From contig SCFE01000068.1 in the NCBI GenBank assembly GCA_004352715.1, positions 1,629,487 through 1,693,486 of the forward strand: DNA of 64,000 nucleotides. Direction: 5' to 3'. Each line of letters begins with the position of its first letter. The first letter of the stretch is position 1. A program made the translations under genes and the position numbers. Source of the DNA: Hofstenia miamia (lineage: Eukaryota; Xenacoelomorpha; Acoela). The notes beneath the pieces are model-generated. The model had not been told where the DNA came from. It saw nothing but the letters and a program-made list of their open reading frames with translations, and ran no database searches. Of the stretch, positions 1-12,876 are shown piece after piece.

Positions 1-729
1 TAGGTTAACCATTAACATTTTACAACCATTAACATTTTATAGTCTGGCAATGCTTTTATTAAATAGTAAAATCTTGCAAAAAATGGTAAAAAAAAATTAG
101 CAAAATTTTACTAAATCTTGGTAAATTTTGCAACGGAATTGTAAGAATTTGCCAAGATCTTACCAAATTCTTATCAAGTTTCTTAATTTCCTTTGATTAG
201 GAGAGCTCTATCATAGAGAATATAATTACTGGAGTATAATTTATCACAAGCACAGAATTAACAATGCTACTTTTGTTTCTGCGGTGATTCGATAATTCAA
301 GTGATTTTTAACTTTTTTGAGACTCATTCATTTAGCGTTTTGTAAGTTTGGGGGGCGCTGAGGCAGTGGCCTCCTCTGCCTCCGCCTTATCCGGACTTAT
401 ATACATTTTCACAGCAAGTATGTTAGCAATTTTATTCATATTCCTGTTTTCTGAATACTTTAAAGCTCCTTTAGCTCTATTTTACCATATTAGAATTATA
501 TTTTTACTTACAATGCCCTGTGCTTAATTTAGACTTTTGTTAATTACAATTTGCGAATTTGTATTCGACTATTTCAACTGACTCATTTCGGAACCCTATA
601 ACTCTGTGACTATTATATTGTATTTTCAAATCTATATTATTTTAAACTAATTTCAGCTAGGAGCTTGACTTTTTTTTAAACTAGAAAGAAAATATACATT
701 TACCTATTGTTTTAAAGCAAAAACTCATC
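1..729. other. AT-rich intergenic stretch
   Basis: No reading frame or RNA gene is supported here. A short GC-rich island near 350-400 stands out from the AT-rich surroundings and may be the worn end of a DNA transposon. I could not find a matching inverted end. Confidence 0.5.
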
Positions 730-739
730 TAAAAATAAC

Positions 740-1465
740 ATGGGGTTGTCCAAATTCTACAGAAAGATGAAAAAAGTCATACCTCCCATGCCTACAGTCC
801 AGTGTGCACACCAAGGCAGATTCCCAAAGAACATTTAGATAGTCTGCCAGATTGCTAAGTGATACAAGGACTGGCCACCTCAACAATGTAAGTTACTGGG
901 GAAACAGTTCTACAGTTTCTCAACACATGTCTGGTGACAAGTTGGTGAGAGGTGCAACCAAAGATATACCCTCCTTCAGATTAAGAAATTTCCATTAACA
1001 ATGATATGAGGAACCGTATTTCAGCTGTTGGCAGAGGTTCACTGTGGTTTATGCCTAGTTATTCAACAATTAGTGCACAGGCATATCTTGGATTATAAAA
1101 AGAGAAGTTGTTGACTACCACGCAGAGGTATCATTGTGACAAATTCCAGCACTACAGCTGTCCAGCACACAATGCAAAGTGTATTTGTGAATGGCTACAA
1201 AACAACCAAATGGAGATAATTGCCCCCTGTGCCTCCCTGGACTGGCAGTTTCCCTGACCTCAATCCTACTGAGAACTATTGGACCACACTCAAAAAGAAG
1301 GTTTCTGCTCTACAACCAACATCAGTGAACAATATCAGGCAAAAAATTACTCTAGTAGTGTGTTGAGAAATCGCTGTTGAATACTGACTAGCATTGGTGA
1401 ATTCGATGCCAGATTGCTTGGCAGTGATGATTGTTGCCAAAGGTGGTCCTACAAAATATTAACAT
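740..1465 (+). mobile_element. Tc1-like transposase fossil
   Basis: The plus strand carries the C-terminal half of a Tc1/mariner DDE transposase in broken frames. Near 1168 the residues HNAKC are read where Tc1 transposases have a D-N pair of the catalytic triad, so the second catalytic Asp appears changed to His. At 1256-1282 the hallmark DLNPTENYW contains the third acidic residue (E). It is followed by a family-like C-terminus ending KGGPTKY before a stop near 1460. In-frame stops (TGA near 1366 and 1386) and at least one frameshift between the two motifs show it is dead. The N-terminal DNA-binding half is too worn to read, and terminal inverted repeats were not found. The family assignment rests on the two motifs and the C-terminus. 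Confidence 0.72.
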
Positions 1466-1631
1466 CCTTGTAGTGTTTTTAACGTTCTTATTGTTGCTTA
1501 CTCCCTGTTCGGTGCATAAAACATAATATAAAAGGCTACTGTTCTCTTGTATTTCCCAAATACAACACTTTTTACAAAAACCATAATACTATGGCCAGCA
1601 TTGTATATATAGTATATATATATATATATAT

Positions 1632-2576
1632 NNNNNNNNNNNNNNNNNNNNNNNNNNNNNNNNNNNNNNNNNNNNNNNNNNNNNNNNNNNNNNNNNNNNN
1701 NNNNNNNNNNNNNNNNNNNNNNNNNNNNNNNNNNNNNNNNNNNNNNNNNNNNNNNNNNNNNNNNNNNNNNNNNNNNNNNNNNNNNNNNNNNNNNNNNNNN
1801 NNNNNNNNNNNNNNNNNNNNNNNNNNNNNNNNNNNNNNNNNNNNNNNNNNNNNNNNNNNNNNNNNNNNNNNNNNNNNNNNNNNNNNNNNNNNNNNNNNNN
1901 NNNNNNNNNNNNNNNNNNNNNNNNNNNNNNNNNNNNNNNNNNNNNNNNNNNNNNNNNNNNNNNNNNNNNNNNNNNNNNNNNNNNNNNNNNNNNNNNNNNN
2001 NNNNNNNNNNNNNNNNNNNNNNNNNNNNNNNNNNNNNNNNNNNNNNNNNNNNNNNNNNNNNNNNNNNNNNNNNNNNNNNNNNNNNNNNNNNNNNNNNNNN
2101 NNNNNNNNNNNNNNNNNNNNNNNNNNNNNNNNNNNNNNNNNNNNNNNNNNNNNNNNNNNNNNNNNNNNNNNNNNNNNNNNNNNNNNNNNNNNNNNNNNNN
2201 NNNNNNNNNNNNNNNNNNNNNNNNNNNNNNNNNNNNNNNNNNNNNNNNNNNNNNNNNNNNNNNNNNNNNNNNNNNNNNNNNNNNNNNNNNNNNNNNNNNN
2301 NNNNNNNNNNNNNNNNNNNNNNNNNNNNNNNNNNNNNNNNNNNNNNNNNNNNNNNNNNNNNNNNNNNNNNNNNNNNNNNNNNNNNNNNNNNNNNNNNNNN
2401 NNNNNNNNNNNNNNNNNNNNNNNNNNNNNNNNNNNNNNNNNNNNNNNNNNNNNNNNNNNNNNNNNNNNNNNNNNNNNNNNNNNNNNNNNNNNNNNNNNNN
2501 NNNNNNNNNNNNNNNNNNNNNNNNNNNNNNNNNNNNNNNNNNNNNNNNNNNNNNNNNNNNNNNNNNNNNNNNNNNN
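1632..2576. other. Assembly gap, 945 N
   Basis: Run of N flanked on both sides by (AT)n, followed by a short (AG)n. The assembly probably broke in the dinucleotide repeat. Translated frames across it are meaningless. Confidence 0.99.
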
Positions 2577-2639
2577 ATATATATATAAAGAGAGAGAGAG
2601 AGGAATTGAATTGTTTTTATTATTTATTATTTCACCCAA

Positions 2640-3630
2640 TTACCATCATATTGTTAGTATGTTGTTCAATAACCTCTCACAACAATTTCAAGTCAACATA
2701 GAAGTACAAGCTTTTGTTACTGGTCTATCGCCATGACAATAAACACTAATTTTTTCGTCAAGGAATTCAAGTTTTTTTGCCTTTTTATCAACGATTTGTT
2801 TCGATTATAGGATTTAGTGCTTCAAAACAAAATATATTTCCAAAATCCATTCATGAACTGTCCAAAATCCATCTATTAACTGTCTTTATTTAAAAAATAA
2901 AATTTTGGATTCAATGTAGACATTTAATAACACTTCTGCAACATAATATACTGTTTTACACACATTTTGCAACACATATTTTTCTCTTGAATACATGAAA
3001 CCTCTGATATATTCCATATGAATTTTACTGTGATATACTTCTGTACTTTAGGGGTAATGACTAGCAGCTTCATCACTATTATGTATAATATTATTTATTA
3101 TAATGAAAAATTTACAGAGTGCCCCATATACATTACGCGTCTAAAGAAATTTAGCATTGCAATAGGATTAAACACATTTGATAGGTGCGCTTTCTAAAAT
3201 GGGGTTTTACTTAGGGGGCGTTTTGCAATCTGAAATGGTGCAATTGTAGTTCAAAAGGGCAATATAAATATTTGTACTAGAACTTACTGCTTTGAGAAAT
3301 TCCCCTTATTCTTAGAGTGAAATTTGGGTTAAGCCAAACAAGGAAAACGTCAGTTTGTAAATGTGCTCAATGATGTCATTTAGGGTGACATAAGTATGTT
3401 AAGAAAATGTTCAAAAAAATTTTGCACATAAGAATAAGAAATGAAACATATTTTGAAAAGCATTTATATACCAGTCTGAAGAACTATGTGTTGAAATAAA
3501 TGTTGCTGAACAGTGTAGTTATACTTGGGTTGTTATGAAAATAATGAGAAAATATCCATAAATTTTATATTAGAAAAGGAAAACTTTTACAAATTATATA
3601 TACCTGCCAGAGTTTGATATAAAAAACTTA
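2640..3630. other. Intergenic, no gene seen
   Basis: AT-rich sequence with no supported frame. The part from about 3110 may belong to the flank of the mariner relic that follows. Confidence 0.5.
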
Positions 3631-3639
3631 AATCATTAG

Positions 3640-4490
3640 CTATTCTCTCCGGTTGTCTCCAATACCCTTCTCTTGGTGTCCTCTTCAATGATTCAAAAGG
3701 GAAATATTCTAATTCTTCAGAGCTGCTGAAATTTCTTTTCATTCTTATATTTTCCAAATTATTAAATAATCACCGGGCTTCAAAATTGAAGTGAGGTGAA
3801 TGTAGGAGCTGACGAATTGTTTTAAGGATGTGTGCTGTAAAATCAATCACCAACTTAGATACATGAGGCCTAGCATTGTCGTGAAGTAGGCAGGAATCTT
3901 TCCATCAAATTAGTTTGCTTGAATTTCTAAACTTTTCATGCATGGCAGATAAAAATATACATAGAATTCTCCATTAACTTTCTTGTTATCAGGAAGTGCT
4001 TAAAAATATTAGTGACCACCAAATGAGGGTGCTATGATCACATGACTCTTTCCGTCTGAATAGGTTCTTCTGAGAATGTTTCTTTGTCTCCTGAAGAGAA
4101 ACACCATGCTCTATTAATCTGATTGGTTCCAACAGTACGGTAAAAAAACATTTCTCACCCTTATAGATGATGTTGAAGTTTACACAAAGATAAAAATTAT
4201 TCTAAAATTATATTAGCAACGTTGATTTTGCATTATCTTTCAGAACGATCTTTTGTAATCCACTTTGAGCACAAGCTCTTCATTCAAAGTTTTTTTATGC
4301 AACACGATGTATACAGCAAATACACTGACACCAGCAACATTTAAGAGTTTGCGAATACTAACATACGGATAAATAACAAGATGGACTTCAATTTCACATT
4401 TTTCTGGAGAAGTTGCTTTCATATGTCTTCCATTAGGTTGCTTGTCAGTAAAAGAAGTCATGGTAATTTTTTTGAAGTCTTTCATGATTC
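3640..4490 (-). mobile_element. mariner-like transposase fossil
   Basis: On the minus strand an 81-codon frame (4485-4240) ends with a helix-turn-helix-like stretch, VSIRKLLNVAGVSVFAVY, typical of the N-terminal DNA-binding part of mariner transposases. Further along the same strand, around 3890-3855, the residues LHDNARPHVSK carry the catalytic Asp motif. A phenylalanine/leucine-rich segment follows near 3780-3700, where mariners have the third acidic residue. The pieces lie in different frames with stops, so the element is inactive. Intact terminal inverted repeats were not identified. A 145-N gap next to it hides the upstream end. Confidence 0.65.
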
Positions 4491-4666
4491 TGTAAATTGT
4501 TGCTAGCGATGAGTGTTATTAATACCCAGTGCAGTCACAAGATGCTTACGAATATCTGGTGTTGTATGGTAATTTTGGACACTGCCATAATTAGGAATCG
4601 ATCAGTCTCATGATTTAATTCCATTCCTTTTTTGCTTGATGCAGTACCGACTTTAAGGGGGGGGGG

Positions 4667-4811
4667 NNNNNNNNNNNNNNNNNNNNNNNNNNNNNNNNNN
4701 NNNNNNNNNNNNNNNNNNNNNNNNNNNNNNNNNNNNNNNNNNNNNNNNNNNNNNNNNNNNNNNNNNNNNNNNNNNNNNNNNNNNNNNNNNNNNNNNNNNN
4801 NNNNNNNNNNN
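4667..4811. other. Assembly gap, 145 N
   Basis: Run of N entered through a poly-G tract. The sequence after it is GC-rich for about 40 bases, unlike the region. Confidence 0.99.
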
Positions 4812-5177
4812 GGGCAAGAGGGCGAATGCCCGTGCTTTTGGGGGCCCCACACTAAACAATAAACAGAAAAAAGTTATTAGTAAATTTAAGAAAAGGAAAA
4901 TTAAATATTCGACAATATGAATTCAACAAGTATATTGCCATTTGCATTTGAACATTAGGGTACATACATTAATATCCATACTATGATTTACAACAAATAA
5001 GGCCTTTTCGACTTTAACTTTATAATTAAAAGATATTTGTGATGCAACACATACACAAATCAAAAGAAAGTGATATAACGAACGAAATTTTATAGAATAT
5101 TTTAGTAAAAAAGCAAAAAAGTCTCCAAATAGATATTTCCTAAATAAGAAATACGTTTTAATTTAATTAGTTTCTAA

Positions 5178-6026
5178 AATACAAGGAAAATTTCTTCGAG
5201 AAATACAATATGGCACTAGTTCTATCTTATTCCTATATCTTTTCTTTTTATGTATAACACATTTTTGCAGTTGCTTCAATTTTTCTTGCAATCTACGATT
5301 TGATTTGTTGACAAAATATAAAGAACTTTATTAAGCATATACTAAGCTTAACAAGTAGAAATTATAAAGTTATATACTTAGGATACAATTATATAAATGT
5401 ATCTATATTTTGCTAAAATTATTTTATCATATAGGTTTACGTTATTTTTAATACATTATTTGAATTTCTACATTATTTTATATTTCATTATAATATTAAA
5501 AATAAAAATAATAATACCAGTAATTGTATTATTATATGCATTTGCATGAAATGAACTACAATTATTTCTTTAATTATTAAAACAGAGGATGTAATATGAC
5601 TNAATACAAGGAAAATTTCTTCGATAAATACAATATGGCACTAGTTCTATCTTATTCTTATATCTTTTCTTTTTATGTATAACACATTTTTGCAGTTGCT
5701 TCAATTTTTCTTGCAATCTAAGATTTGATTTGTTGACAAAATATAAAGAACATTATTAAGCATATACTAAGCTTAACAAGTAGAAATTATAAAGTTATAT
5801 ACTTAGGATACAATTATATAAATGTATCTATATTTTGCTAAAATTATTTTATCATATAGGTTTACGTTATTTTTAATACATTATTTGAATTTCTACATTA
5901 TTTTATATTTCATTATAATATTAAAAATAAAAATAATAATACCAGTAATTGTATTATTATATGCATTTGCATGAAATGAACTACAATTATTTCTTTAATT
6001 ATTAAAACAGAGGATGTAATATGACT
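5178..6026. repeat. Direct duplication around a single N
   Basis: Bases 5178-5601 are repeated almost perfectly at 5603-6026, with a single N at 5602 between them. An exact junction on one N, with the left copy ending where the right copy begins, is best read as two overlapping contig ends placed side by side. A true tandem repeat is less likely. The sequence has no coding content. Confidence 0.9.
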
Positions 6027-6029
6027 TAC

Positions 6030-9000
6030 CTTCAAATTCAGACCATTTATTGATATACTCGAAAACTGATAACAAAATCTTTAAAGTTCATTAAAGTTCA
6101 AATAATTCTCTTGTTCTTGAAACAATCATTCCCTTTAAAGTAACTAAAAAGGTATTAGATGGGTTTTCAAAACGCTGATTATTTGTTTTTAGTGACCCTA
6201 AGGTTAAATATTGCTCTGCAAACTTTTAATTTGTTAAAGTTGCTTAAGAATATGTTAAGATATTAAATGATGTATAAAAATCTATAATTCTCGTTAAAAT
6301 TCTTAATGTTTTTTAATATCCTCAGATTGCAATGTATAAGCTTTCTGAAACTGCTGTTTGGATTTAGAACTGATATCTTAAACTGTTGGGATGAATTTAT
6401 ATACAATTATCTATATAATTTCCCAACAAATAGCACATGCAAGCACAGATATCTGCAGTTTCAGTTTTACAACAACTAAATAAGGGGACGAAACTCAAAT
6501 AATTATAACAGGGATGATGTTATCATTAATTTTCAGTTTACTTATATGTCATGTTTTGCCCCGGGCCCCGCGTAGGCTAAGGCCGGCCATCAAGCTGATG
6601 ATTAAGTTCAAATTAAACTGTATTTATAAAAATGGTAAGTTACTTATGTTATAAATTTTAAAATATATGAATAATAACATGATATATAAAAACATTTATG
6701 TAGTAACTTGGATTAAACTATTTCTGATATTATTAAGATAAAAAATTTCTCATTACTTTCATAACCACCAAGTATTAAAATTGGAATTTTATACATAAAT
6801 GATAATTAATAAGTAAATTATAAATATATCTTACAAGTTCATCTAAACTTCCGATATCAAATTAATGTAGCATATTTTCGTAATTTATTCATACAAAAGC
6901 CTCTGATTAGCATATAATAAGAGTGTTTAGGCGATCGATACAATTAGTTATAGTAACACAGAAGATTTCATCGCTGGATCGACGTATAGAGGCATTGATG
7001 GGGAAATTGCAACACCTCCATTTCAGATTAATTCTGATGAAGACACGGCACGTACATTGAAAAAAATTAATAAAAAAAAACAAAAACACAAAAAGCCGAA
7101 AACCGTCACGTATGACAAATCCATTATGAAGAAACAGAAAAAAAGCTTTTACAAAAGAATGCTTTGCATGAAGTAGCAAATTGTAAAGTTTTGCTTAATA
7201 TAACATAATCTCATGCCTTCTAAAGTACATTGAAAATTAACCTTAAATGATTAATAATCACTTTCTAACATTGAAAATTTTATCTGAACAGTCAAATATT
7301 TATTTACTTTAGAAAATTAAATATCAATAGATCCACCTGCTAGCTATTCTATGCACTATATTAAAAAAAAGTTTTGTTATTTTAAATGTAGTATCTTCTG
7401 AATTTCGTAGTATTTTTGGCTTTGTTGGTGCTGTTTGTGTTAATGATGAGCTTTGAAATTAGTTCAAATCTTACCAAGTTTTTCCTATGCATAGAAATTT
7501 GGGATGTCGATGAGAAGGCAATGTTCTATAAAATGTCGGACATGTTAATTTGAAAAATATTATTTTTTCTTATAAATGCTCAAGGGCAACAGGAAATGAA
7601 AAATCCAATAGCGGGGTCGATTGTCAAAAAAAGGTTGGAGGCCCCCGATCAGGTCAACAAAAACTAGATATGTTTCAGTGTGCATAAATAACACATTTTT
7701 TATTTTTTTTTCAAGAAAAGGTTAGAAATCTCCATTTCTAAAAGGCACTATAAATTAAATTTTTTGAAAAATAAAGAACTGTGGGAACACTAAAAGCCGA
7801 CCCAATTACGATATATTTACTATTATTTTGAAAAACAGGTTTTCAAACACTTTTTTTAGTTGAAATTTCGCAATTTTTTTTAAACTTAATCAGAGAATGC
7901 AGATATATTTCGACTTACAAAGTCATCGTTAGTTTCTTTACAAATTATCCCTTCTAAATTTACTAGATCTTTCAATAATATTTATAATTTTCTAAATTTT
8001 TCTTTAGCATGAACAAACAAGTCTTCCTGAAGGAATAATAAACAAGTGCCCTGAATATATATAATAGAAATCCTATGTTAAGGCATTCTGCTCATAAATT
8101 CAACCATGTTCCACAATTTCGTTTTCAATATACTTGGCGAAAAGGTTTTTATTCCAATATTCCATTTTTTAACATTTGGAAAACAAGCCAAGTTGCCATC
8201 ATTAACATTATTTGAAATAATTTCTTAGAGCTTGAGAATGCAGTCACCGAGCTTTTTTATTAAGTGAATTGGAACTCAGTAGGAACCTGGGAAACTTGTT
8301 TTAAACTCATTCCCATACTTTTAGGAAGATGAAGTTAATGCAAAAACTGAATGAATGAAAACTTCCTAAATAAATATTTAATATATTTTTAAATTTTCCA
8401 TTAGTTTGTTATGTTACTGATTGATATCCGTTTCTGATTGATTAGCTTTTATTGCATTCTATGCTATTTTTTGATTTATGATTTTTATTTAGAACATATG
8501 CCTTTATATTCCTCAGTTAGACATCTGATCTCAAAAGAGAATGCAACTCAAATTTATCACAATTTACATAATTATTAGAAAACATTTGGTTTATCCCTTA
8601 TATCTTGAATTGAGAAATGTCTAAATATGTGTACAATCTTTATAATTGTGTATTTCTATATATAATCATTTAACTAGGTACTTACGTATTTTCTGTAAAA
8701 TTGTTTAAAATGATTTTAGCAACTATTTGTTCTTATTAATACATTGAAGTTGGCTTCTAATGTTGAATTGAGGTCCCATTGTTGTTAAATTGATGAGCTT
8801 GGTATTTGGGGTAACTATGCACCATCTCGCATTGTGAAGTAATAACTACCTTTGCGAAATATATTTTGTGTATTAGTTTCTTGCTTCACAAATTTCGAAA
8901 TTTGTTATTTTAAATATTTTGTATTTTAAGTTTTGGTGGACAATTAGTGGATTTGTGCACGTGCTGATGAACACGCCATGAGTTAATTGAACGTCCTTGG

Positions 9001-9150
9001 TAATAGACTCGAAACCAACACGAACTGTACATGTTCTCCAAATGTTTGACACGAAAGTTAGTGATAAATTGCACGTGTTTTCCTCGTGATTAACACCAAA
9101 AATGTTTATTTGGTTTTGGAAGGATAAAATGTTGATCCAAACGACAGCTT
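6030..9150. other. Long intergenic stretch
   Basis: No gene is supported. A short GC-rich patch near 6558-6592 interrupts AT-rich DNA and may be a transposon end. Frames of 90-101 codons on the minus strand (6907-7179, 8873-9178) have no recognisable domain and look like chance openings. Confidence 0.5.
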
Positions 9151-9156
9151 TGTGTA

Positions 9157-9350
9157 ATACCCCGTTTACACGTGACACGAGACATGCATGTCTTGTGTTT
9201 TTAATGAGCGAATGTCACGTCTAAACACCCAAAACACGCGACATTCTTTACTTGAGTGGTTGAATGTCACGTGTTTTGGGTGTTTAGGCGTGACATTCGC
9301 TCGTTGAAAACACAAGACATGCATGTCTCATGTCACGTGTAAACGGGTAT
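9157..9350. mobile_element. Palindromic MITE
   Basis: The whole 194-bp stretch folds on itself. The left end ATACCCCGTTTACACGTGAC is matched in reverse complement by the right end, which reads GTCACGTGTAAACGGGTAT. The similarity continues through GACATGCATGTC-containing arms and an ACGTCTAAACACCC / GGGTGTTTAGGCGT inner arm to a centre near 9250. There is no coding capacity. This is the form of a foldback MITE. Target duplication is not clear; the ends sit next to TA. Its right arm is copied again by the single-N duplication that starts at 9754. Confidence 0.78.
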
Positions 9351-10206
9351 AACTAGTTTTATCGCTTGGCAGTGAAGTTTTCTTCTATAATACGAAGACA
9401 ACTTAAATGAACATGAATATGCTTGTTTGTCAAAATTATTAAACACCAGCTGTCTAAATTTTGCACCGCTAATTACCAGACATCACACTGATAGATGCAG
9501 ATCAAACATTTAGTTTATTAATTGTACGTCTCTCAACAGCATACACTATATCACATTACAATCACAGTGGCGTATTGCTTCACCAACCCCAAAATATTAG
9601 TAAGTAATGTAGCTCTACAAATGGGTTGGAATACGTATTCCACGGTTCAACCCAAATAGTTTAAAGCCCCTGGTTTTTTATGCAATGGAAGAATTCAATT
9701 GACACAAAAAATTAGCTGCGATGGTTTTTTTGTTTAATATATATATATATATNTCGCTCGTTGAAAACACAAGACATGCATGTCTCATGTCACGTGTAAA
9801 CGGGTATAACTAGTTTTATTGCTTGGCAGTGAAGTTTTCTTTTATAATACGAAGACAACTTAAATGAACATGAATATGCTTGTTTGTCAAAATTATTAAA
9901 CACCAGCTGTCTAAATTTTGCACCGCAGAGTGCTAATTACCAGACATCACAAGATAGATGCAGAGCATACATTTAGTTTATTAATTGTACGTCTCTCAAC
10001 AGCATACACTATATCACATTACAATCACAGTGGCGTATTGCTTCACCAACCCCAAAATATTAGTAAGTAATGTAGCTCTACAAATGGGTTGGAATACGTA
10101 TTCCACGGTTCAACCCAAATAGTTTAAAGCCCCTGGTTTTTTATGCAATGGAAGAATTCAATTGACACAAAAAATTAGCTGCGATGGTTTTTTTGTTTAA
10201 TATATA
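9297..10206. repeat. Direct duplication around a single N
   Basis: Bases 9297-9750 recur at 9754-10206 after a single N at 9753, entered through an (AT)n run. The copies differ by a few substitutions and small indels, for example a 6-bp insertion in the second near 9930. They look like two alleles rather than one read repeated. Confidence 0.88.
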
Positions 10207-10230
10207 TATATATATATATATATGTATATT

Positions 10231-10272
<42 letters not shown>

Positions 10273-10279
10273 TATATAT
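10201..10279. repeat. (AT)n microsatellite
   Basis: Imperfect TA dinucleotide array about 75 bp long. It produces a spurious Ile-Tyr frame on the minus strand. Confidence 0.95.
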
Positions 10280-10625
10280 CGAATCGACACTGATTCTAAA
10301 TATTTAAATAGATGGCAGAATTTGATCTCCATAATCCCCTCTTACTTTTCAAGATGAAATTGATTTTATCTATAAAAATGCTTCGAAAAAATGTGTAAGC
10401 AAACCTTTTAAATTGATCATATAACATGGAAAAATTAGAGGGAAACTTAAAATTTAGGACTTCCAAATGCATATAAGAAGTGCTAGAATTGAGAAAATGG
10501 TTGTTCCCCGAATTGGTTGATGTTAAAATACTTACTAAAATTAGTAGAGTAATTTAATTATTTTTACAGGCTGCACATGATACTAGGTATAAAAATGTAG
10601 TGGCCTTTGATGAACATCGGTTTCT

Positions 10626-11324
10626 TTATGAAGCTTCAGTGGAACTCCCAAACGCTGCCCATTTATTATATATCGGTAAATTCCTGTATTTATTTTCACA
10701 GTCCATGATTTCCGGAATCTCGAAGAATCTTTTGTGAAACGCCTTGAGAGTTTGATAATCATCAAGAACATCTTCATTGTACAATTTGCAAAGAACATGA
10801 AGAGCCTCAGCTAACTCAAAGTCAGCATAAGTTATATATTCACCAACTGCCCATTTTTTTCCATTCATGAATTTTTCTATTTCCGAAAGAAATTCATTAC
10901 CACTTTTTGTGTACATAAGACCTTCTTTTAAAAAGAGATCTTTACAAGCTAAAGACTGAGCTTCATCCATGTAAACAATCATATTTAAAGTATTGTACAC
11001 ATCAAACAAATATGTTGACAACATATCAGCAATTGCTCTTTCTTTATGCGTTTTACCATGAAGACCGAACTTTTCACTTATATACCTAGTAACTGCAGGA
11101 AGATACGAAAAGTTAACATCGCCATCAATTAAGTAAGGTAACTTTTGAAATTTTAAACCTAATGCTTTGTCAATCATCACACTTGGATCTTTTTGGTAAC
11201 CATCTTCAGTTTTTGTAGCAGAGTAATGCGTCATTTCGTAGTCAACGTGGGCATATGCAAGCATCATTCGCAGAGTTTGACATGACTCTCTTACATCCCA
11301 AGAACCAAGCGTTAGAGGCGACAT
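10626..11324 (-). CDS. Mu-class-like glutathione S-transferase, non-canonical active site
   Basis: A single uninterrupted exon encodes 232 residues from ATG at 11324 to TAA at 10626; Mu enzymes are about 218. The opening MSPLTLGSWDVRES aligns with the family's LGYWDIR start. LGLKFQKLPYLIDGD is the classic LGLxFxxLPYLIDG segment containing the cis-Pro of the thioredoxin fold. The all-helical second half includes KWAVGEYITYADFELAE, which matches the conserved AGxxITxxDF capping box. The catalytic Tyr of LGYW is Ser here. The Gln-Ser pair that binds the glutathione gamma-glutamyl group in Mu enzymes aligns with Tyr-Leu in FSYLPAV. It may therefore bind rather than conjugate, as in lens S-crystallins or other GST-fold proteins. 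An AG that could be a splice acceptor lies 10 nt before the ATG, suggesting a 5' UTR intron or a trans-splice site. Having no coding introns, it could also be a retrocopy, but the frame is intact. Confidence 0.85.
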   Translation of the reverse strand: MSPLTLGSWDVRESCQTLRMMLAYAHVDYEMTHYSATKTEDGYQKDPSVMIDKALGLKFQKLPYLIDGDVNFSYLPAVTRYISEKFGLHGKTHKERAIADMLSTYLFDVYNTLNMIVYMDEAQSLACKDLFLKEGLMYTKSGNEFLSEIEKFMNGKKWAVGEYITYADFELAEALHVLCKLYNEDVLDDYQTLKAFHKRFFEIPEIMDCENKYRNLPIYNKWAAFGSSTEAS

Positions 11325-11451
11325 TGCTTCAAATCTAAGCAATAGAGAATTTTGTTTATCTCTGTTGTTTGTTTAAGATTTATGCATACTTGCATTGCAG
11401 AAAAACTGTTATTGTTTGCTAATTCAATAAATATTTAAGTACTATTAATAG

Positions 11452-11545
11452 TCCGTTTATACGTGACATAATTTCATGTTCAGACGTGCATTAGCTCTTG
11501 AAAACAGAAGATATTTGTATAATGTTATGTGTAAAAAAGTTTTTA
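11452..11545. mobile_element. Degenerate copy of the palindromic MITE
   Basis: GTCCGTTTATACGTGACATA and the following AGACGTGCATTAGCTCTTGAAAACA match, with substitutions, the outer arms of the element at 9157-9350. It appears to be an older, internally deleted member, lying just upstream of the GST-like gene. Confidence 0.5.
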
Positions 11546-12876
11546 TATAATCGGATAAATCCACTAATATAATACTTTGATTTCACTGAAACTGAGTAGA
11601 CAACGTTTCATTCTGTAGGCCTAAATTTCTAATGTTCAAAACTAGTTTAATTATTGGTCGCATTTCAAAAACCTGCATGCCATCAAAGTTGTAATCATGT
11701 CACATTCTGTGATCTGCCAATTCGGTTTATCGACTGACCCCGACTGACCCGTTAAATTTTGACTCGATTACCATTTTTAGCAATATGAACTTTGTCTATT
11801 TTTAGGGTTAGGCCCATTTTGAAATATTGTAAATTATTTTCAAGTGTTTACAATTAACCTAAGATTCCGTAAATGTTTGCCGAAATGGAGGAAAAGTTTT
11901 TGAAAATATAAGTCTAAATTTTTGTTGACATTTATTTTTATTTTATCCTGTTCCTATTATATATTTTGGTGAGTAGCATGCTTTCTTCTAAAGTTATTTT
12001 AAAGGTTACATAAATTGTTAAGAATCGATGGAATCTAAAAAATAAGATTATGTTTATCGTATAATTAGTTGAATTTGACCTCCAGTTTTGGCTTTCGGTT
12101 TTGTGAAAAATTCAAAAATATTTTCAAATGATGAAAACAGCAAAGAAATTAGACTGAGCTCACAAGAGTAGAGGCTGTCTATACGTACAAGTATCTAAAG
12201 ACGCAAAAGTCCTCTATGTAGAAAAAGAAGCTATGCGTCGCATCCTGTATCCAAGAAATTTTCAGCCAAAATATTATTAGAATGGACATGGTTAATAATA
12301 AATTTAACAGAATACAACTTTCTCATTAAAAATATCGATATTGATAAACGGATTTATTCATACTATCAAATTTAGCCTATTGAACTGCCCCACCTGCTCC
12401 ACGGATTTTCTGGTATGTTTGATTCACGTGTTTACATCTGCCCCATATTGCTCAATCAAAAAACTTTGCTCCAAGAACTATTTGTGATATCTTCTTGCCC
12501 CATGTTATTGCTTTGACAATTTTAACAACACTACACCACCACTGTTAAATATTTTTAAACCCTCACTCACAAGAATATATCTTTTTTCAAATTTCATCTA
12601 CTTCTATTACTACGAATAGAATTCTAATATCAAACATGATGTCACTCATTGGCGCAGAAAGGGTTGGTCAGCCATATACTATTTCACCATTTTTAAACCG
12701 TCCTGCCCTTTCATAAGCATACTCTCTATTACCGTCCTTCACTAAAGAATACTTGATAATGAATTTCTACCTTTCTTTTTTTGGTTGGGTCTATTTCGAT
12801 TTTGAGTCAAAATTCTCGATTTTGGTTCTTGTCCATTGCATAGGCTCTCTTGCTTCTTGCATGAGCTAAAATCAGG
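11546..12876. other. Intergenic, no gene seen
   Basis: AT-rich, with no supported frame or element. Confidence 0.5.

Noticed and set aside
1572-2736. Long frames on both strands at 1.6-2.7 kb, and likewise at 26.1-27.3 and 53.7-54.8 kb
   Set aside because: They consist of N runs; only a few flanking codons are real.
10141-10332. Minus-strand Ile-Tyr repeat frame
   Set aside because: Produced by the (AT)n microsatellite; no start or splice context.
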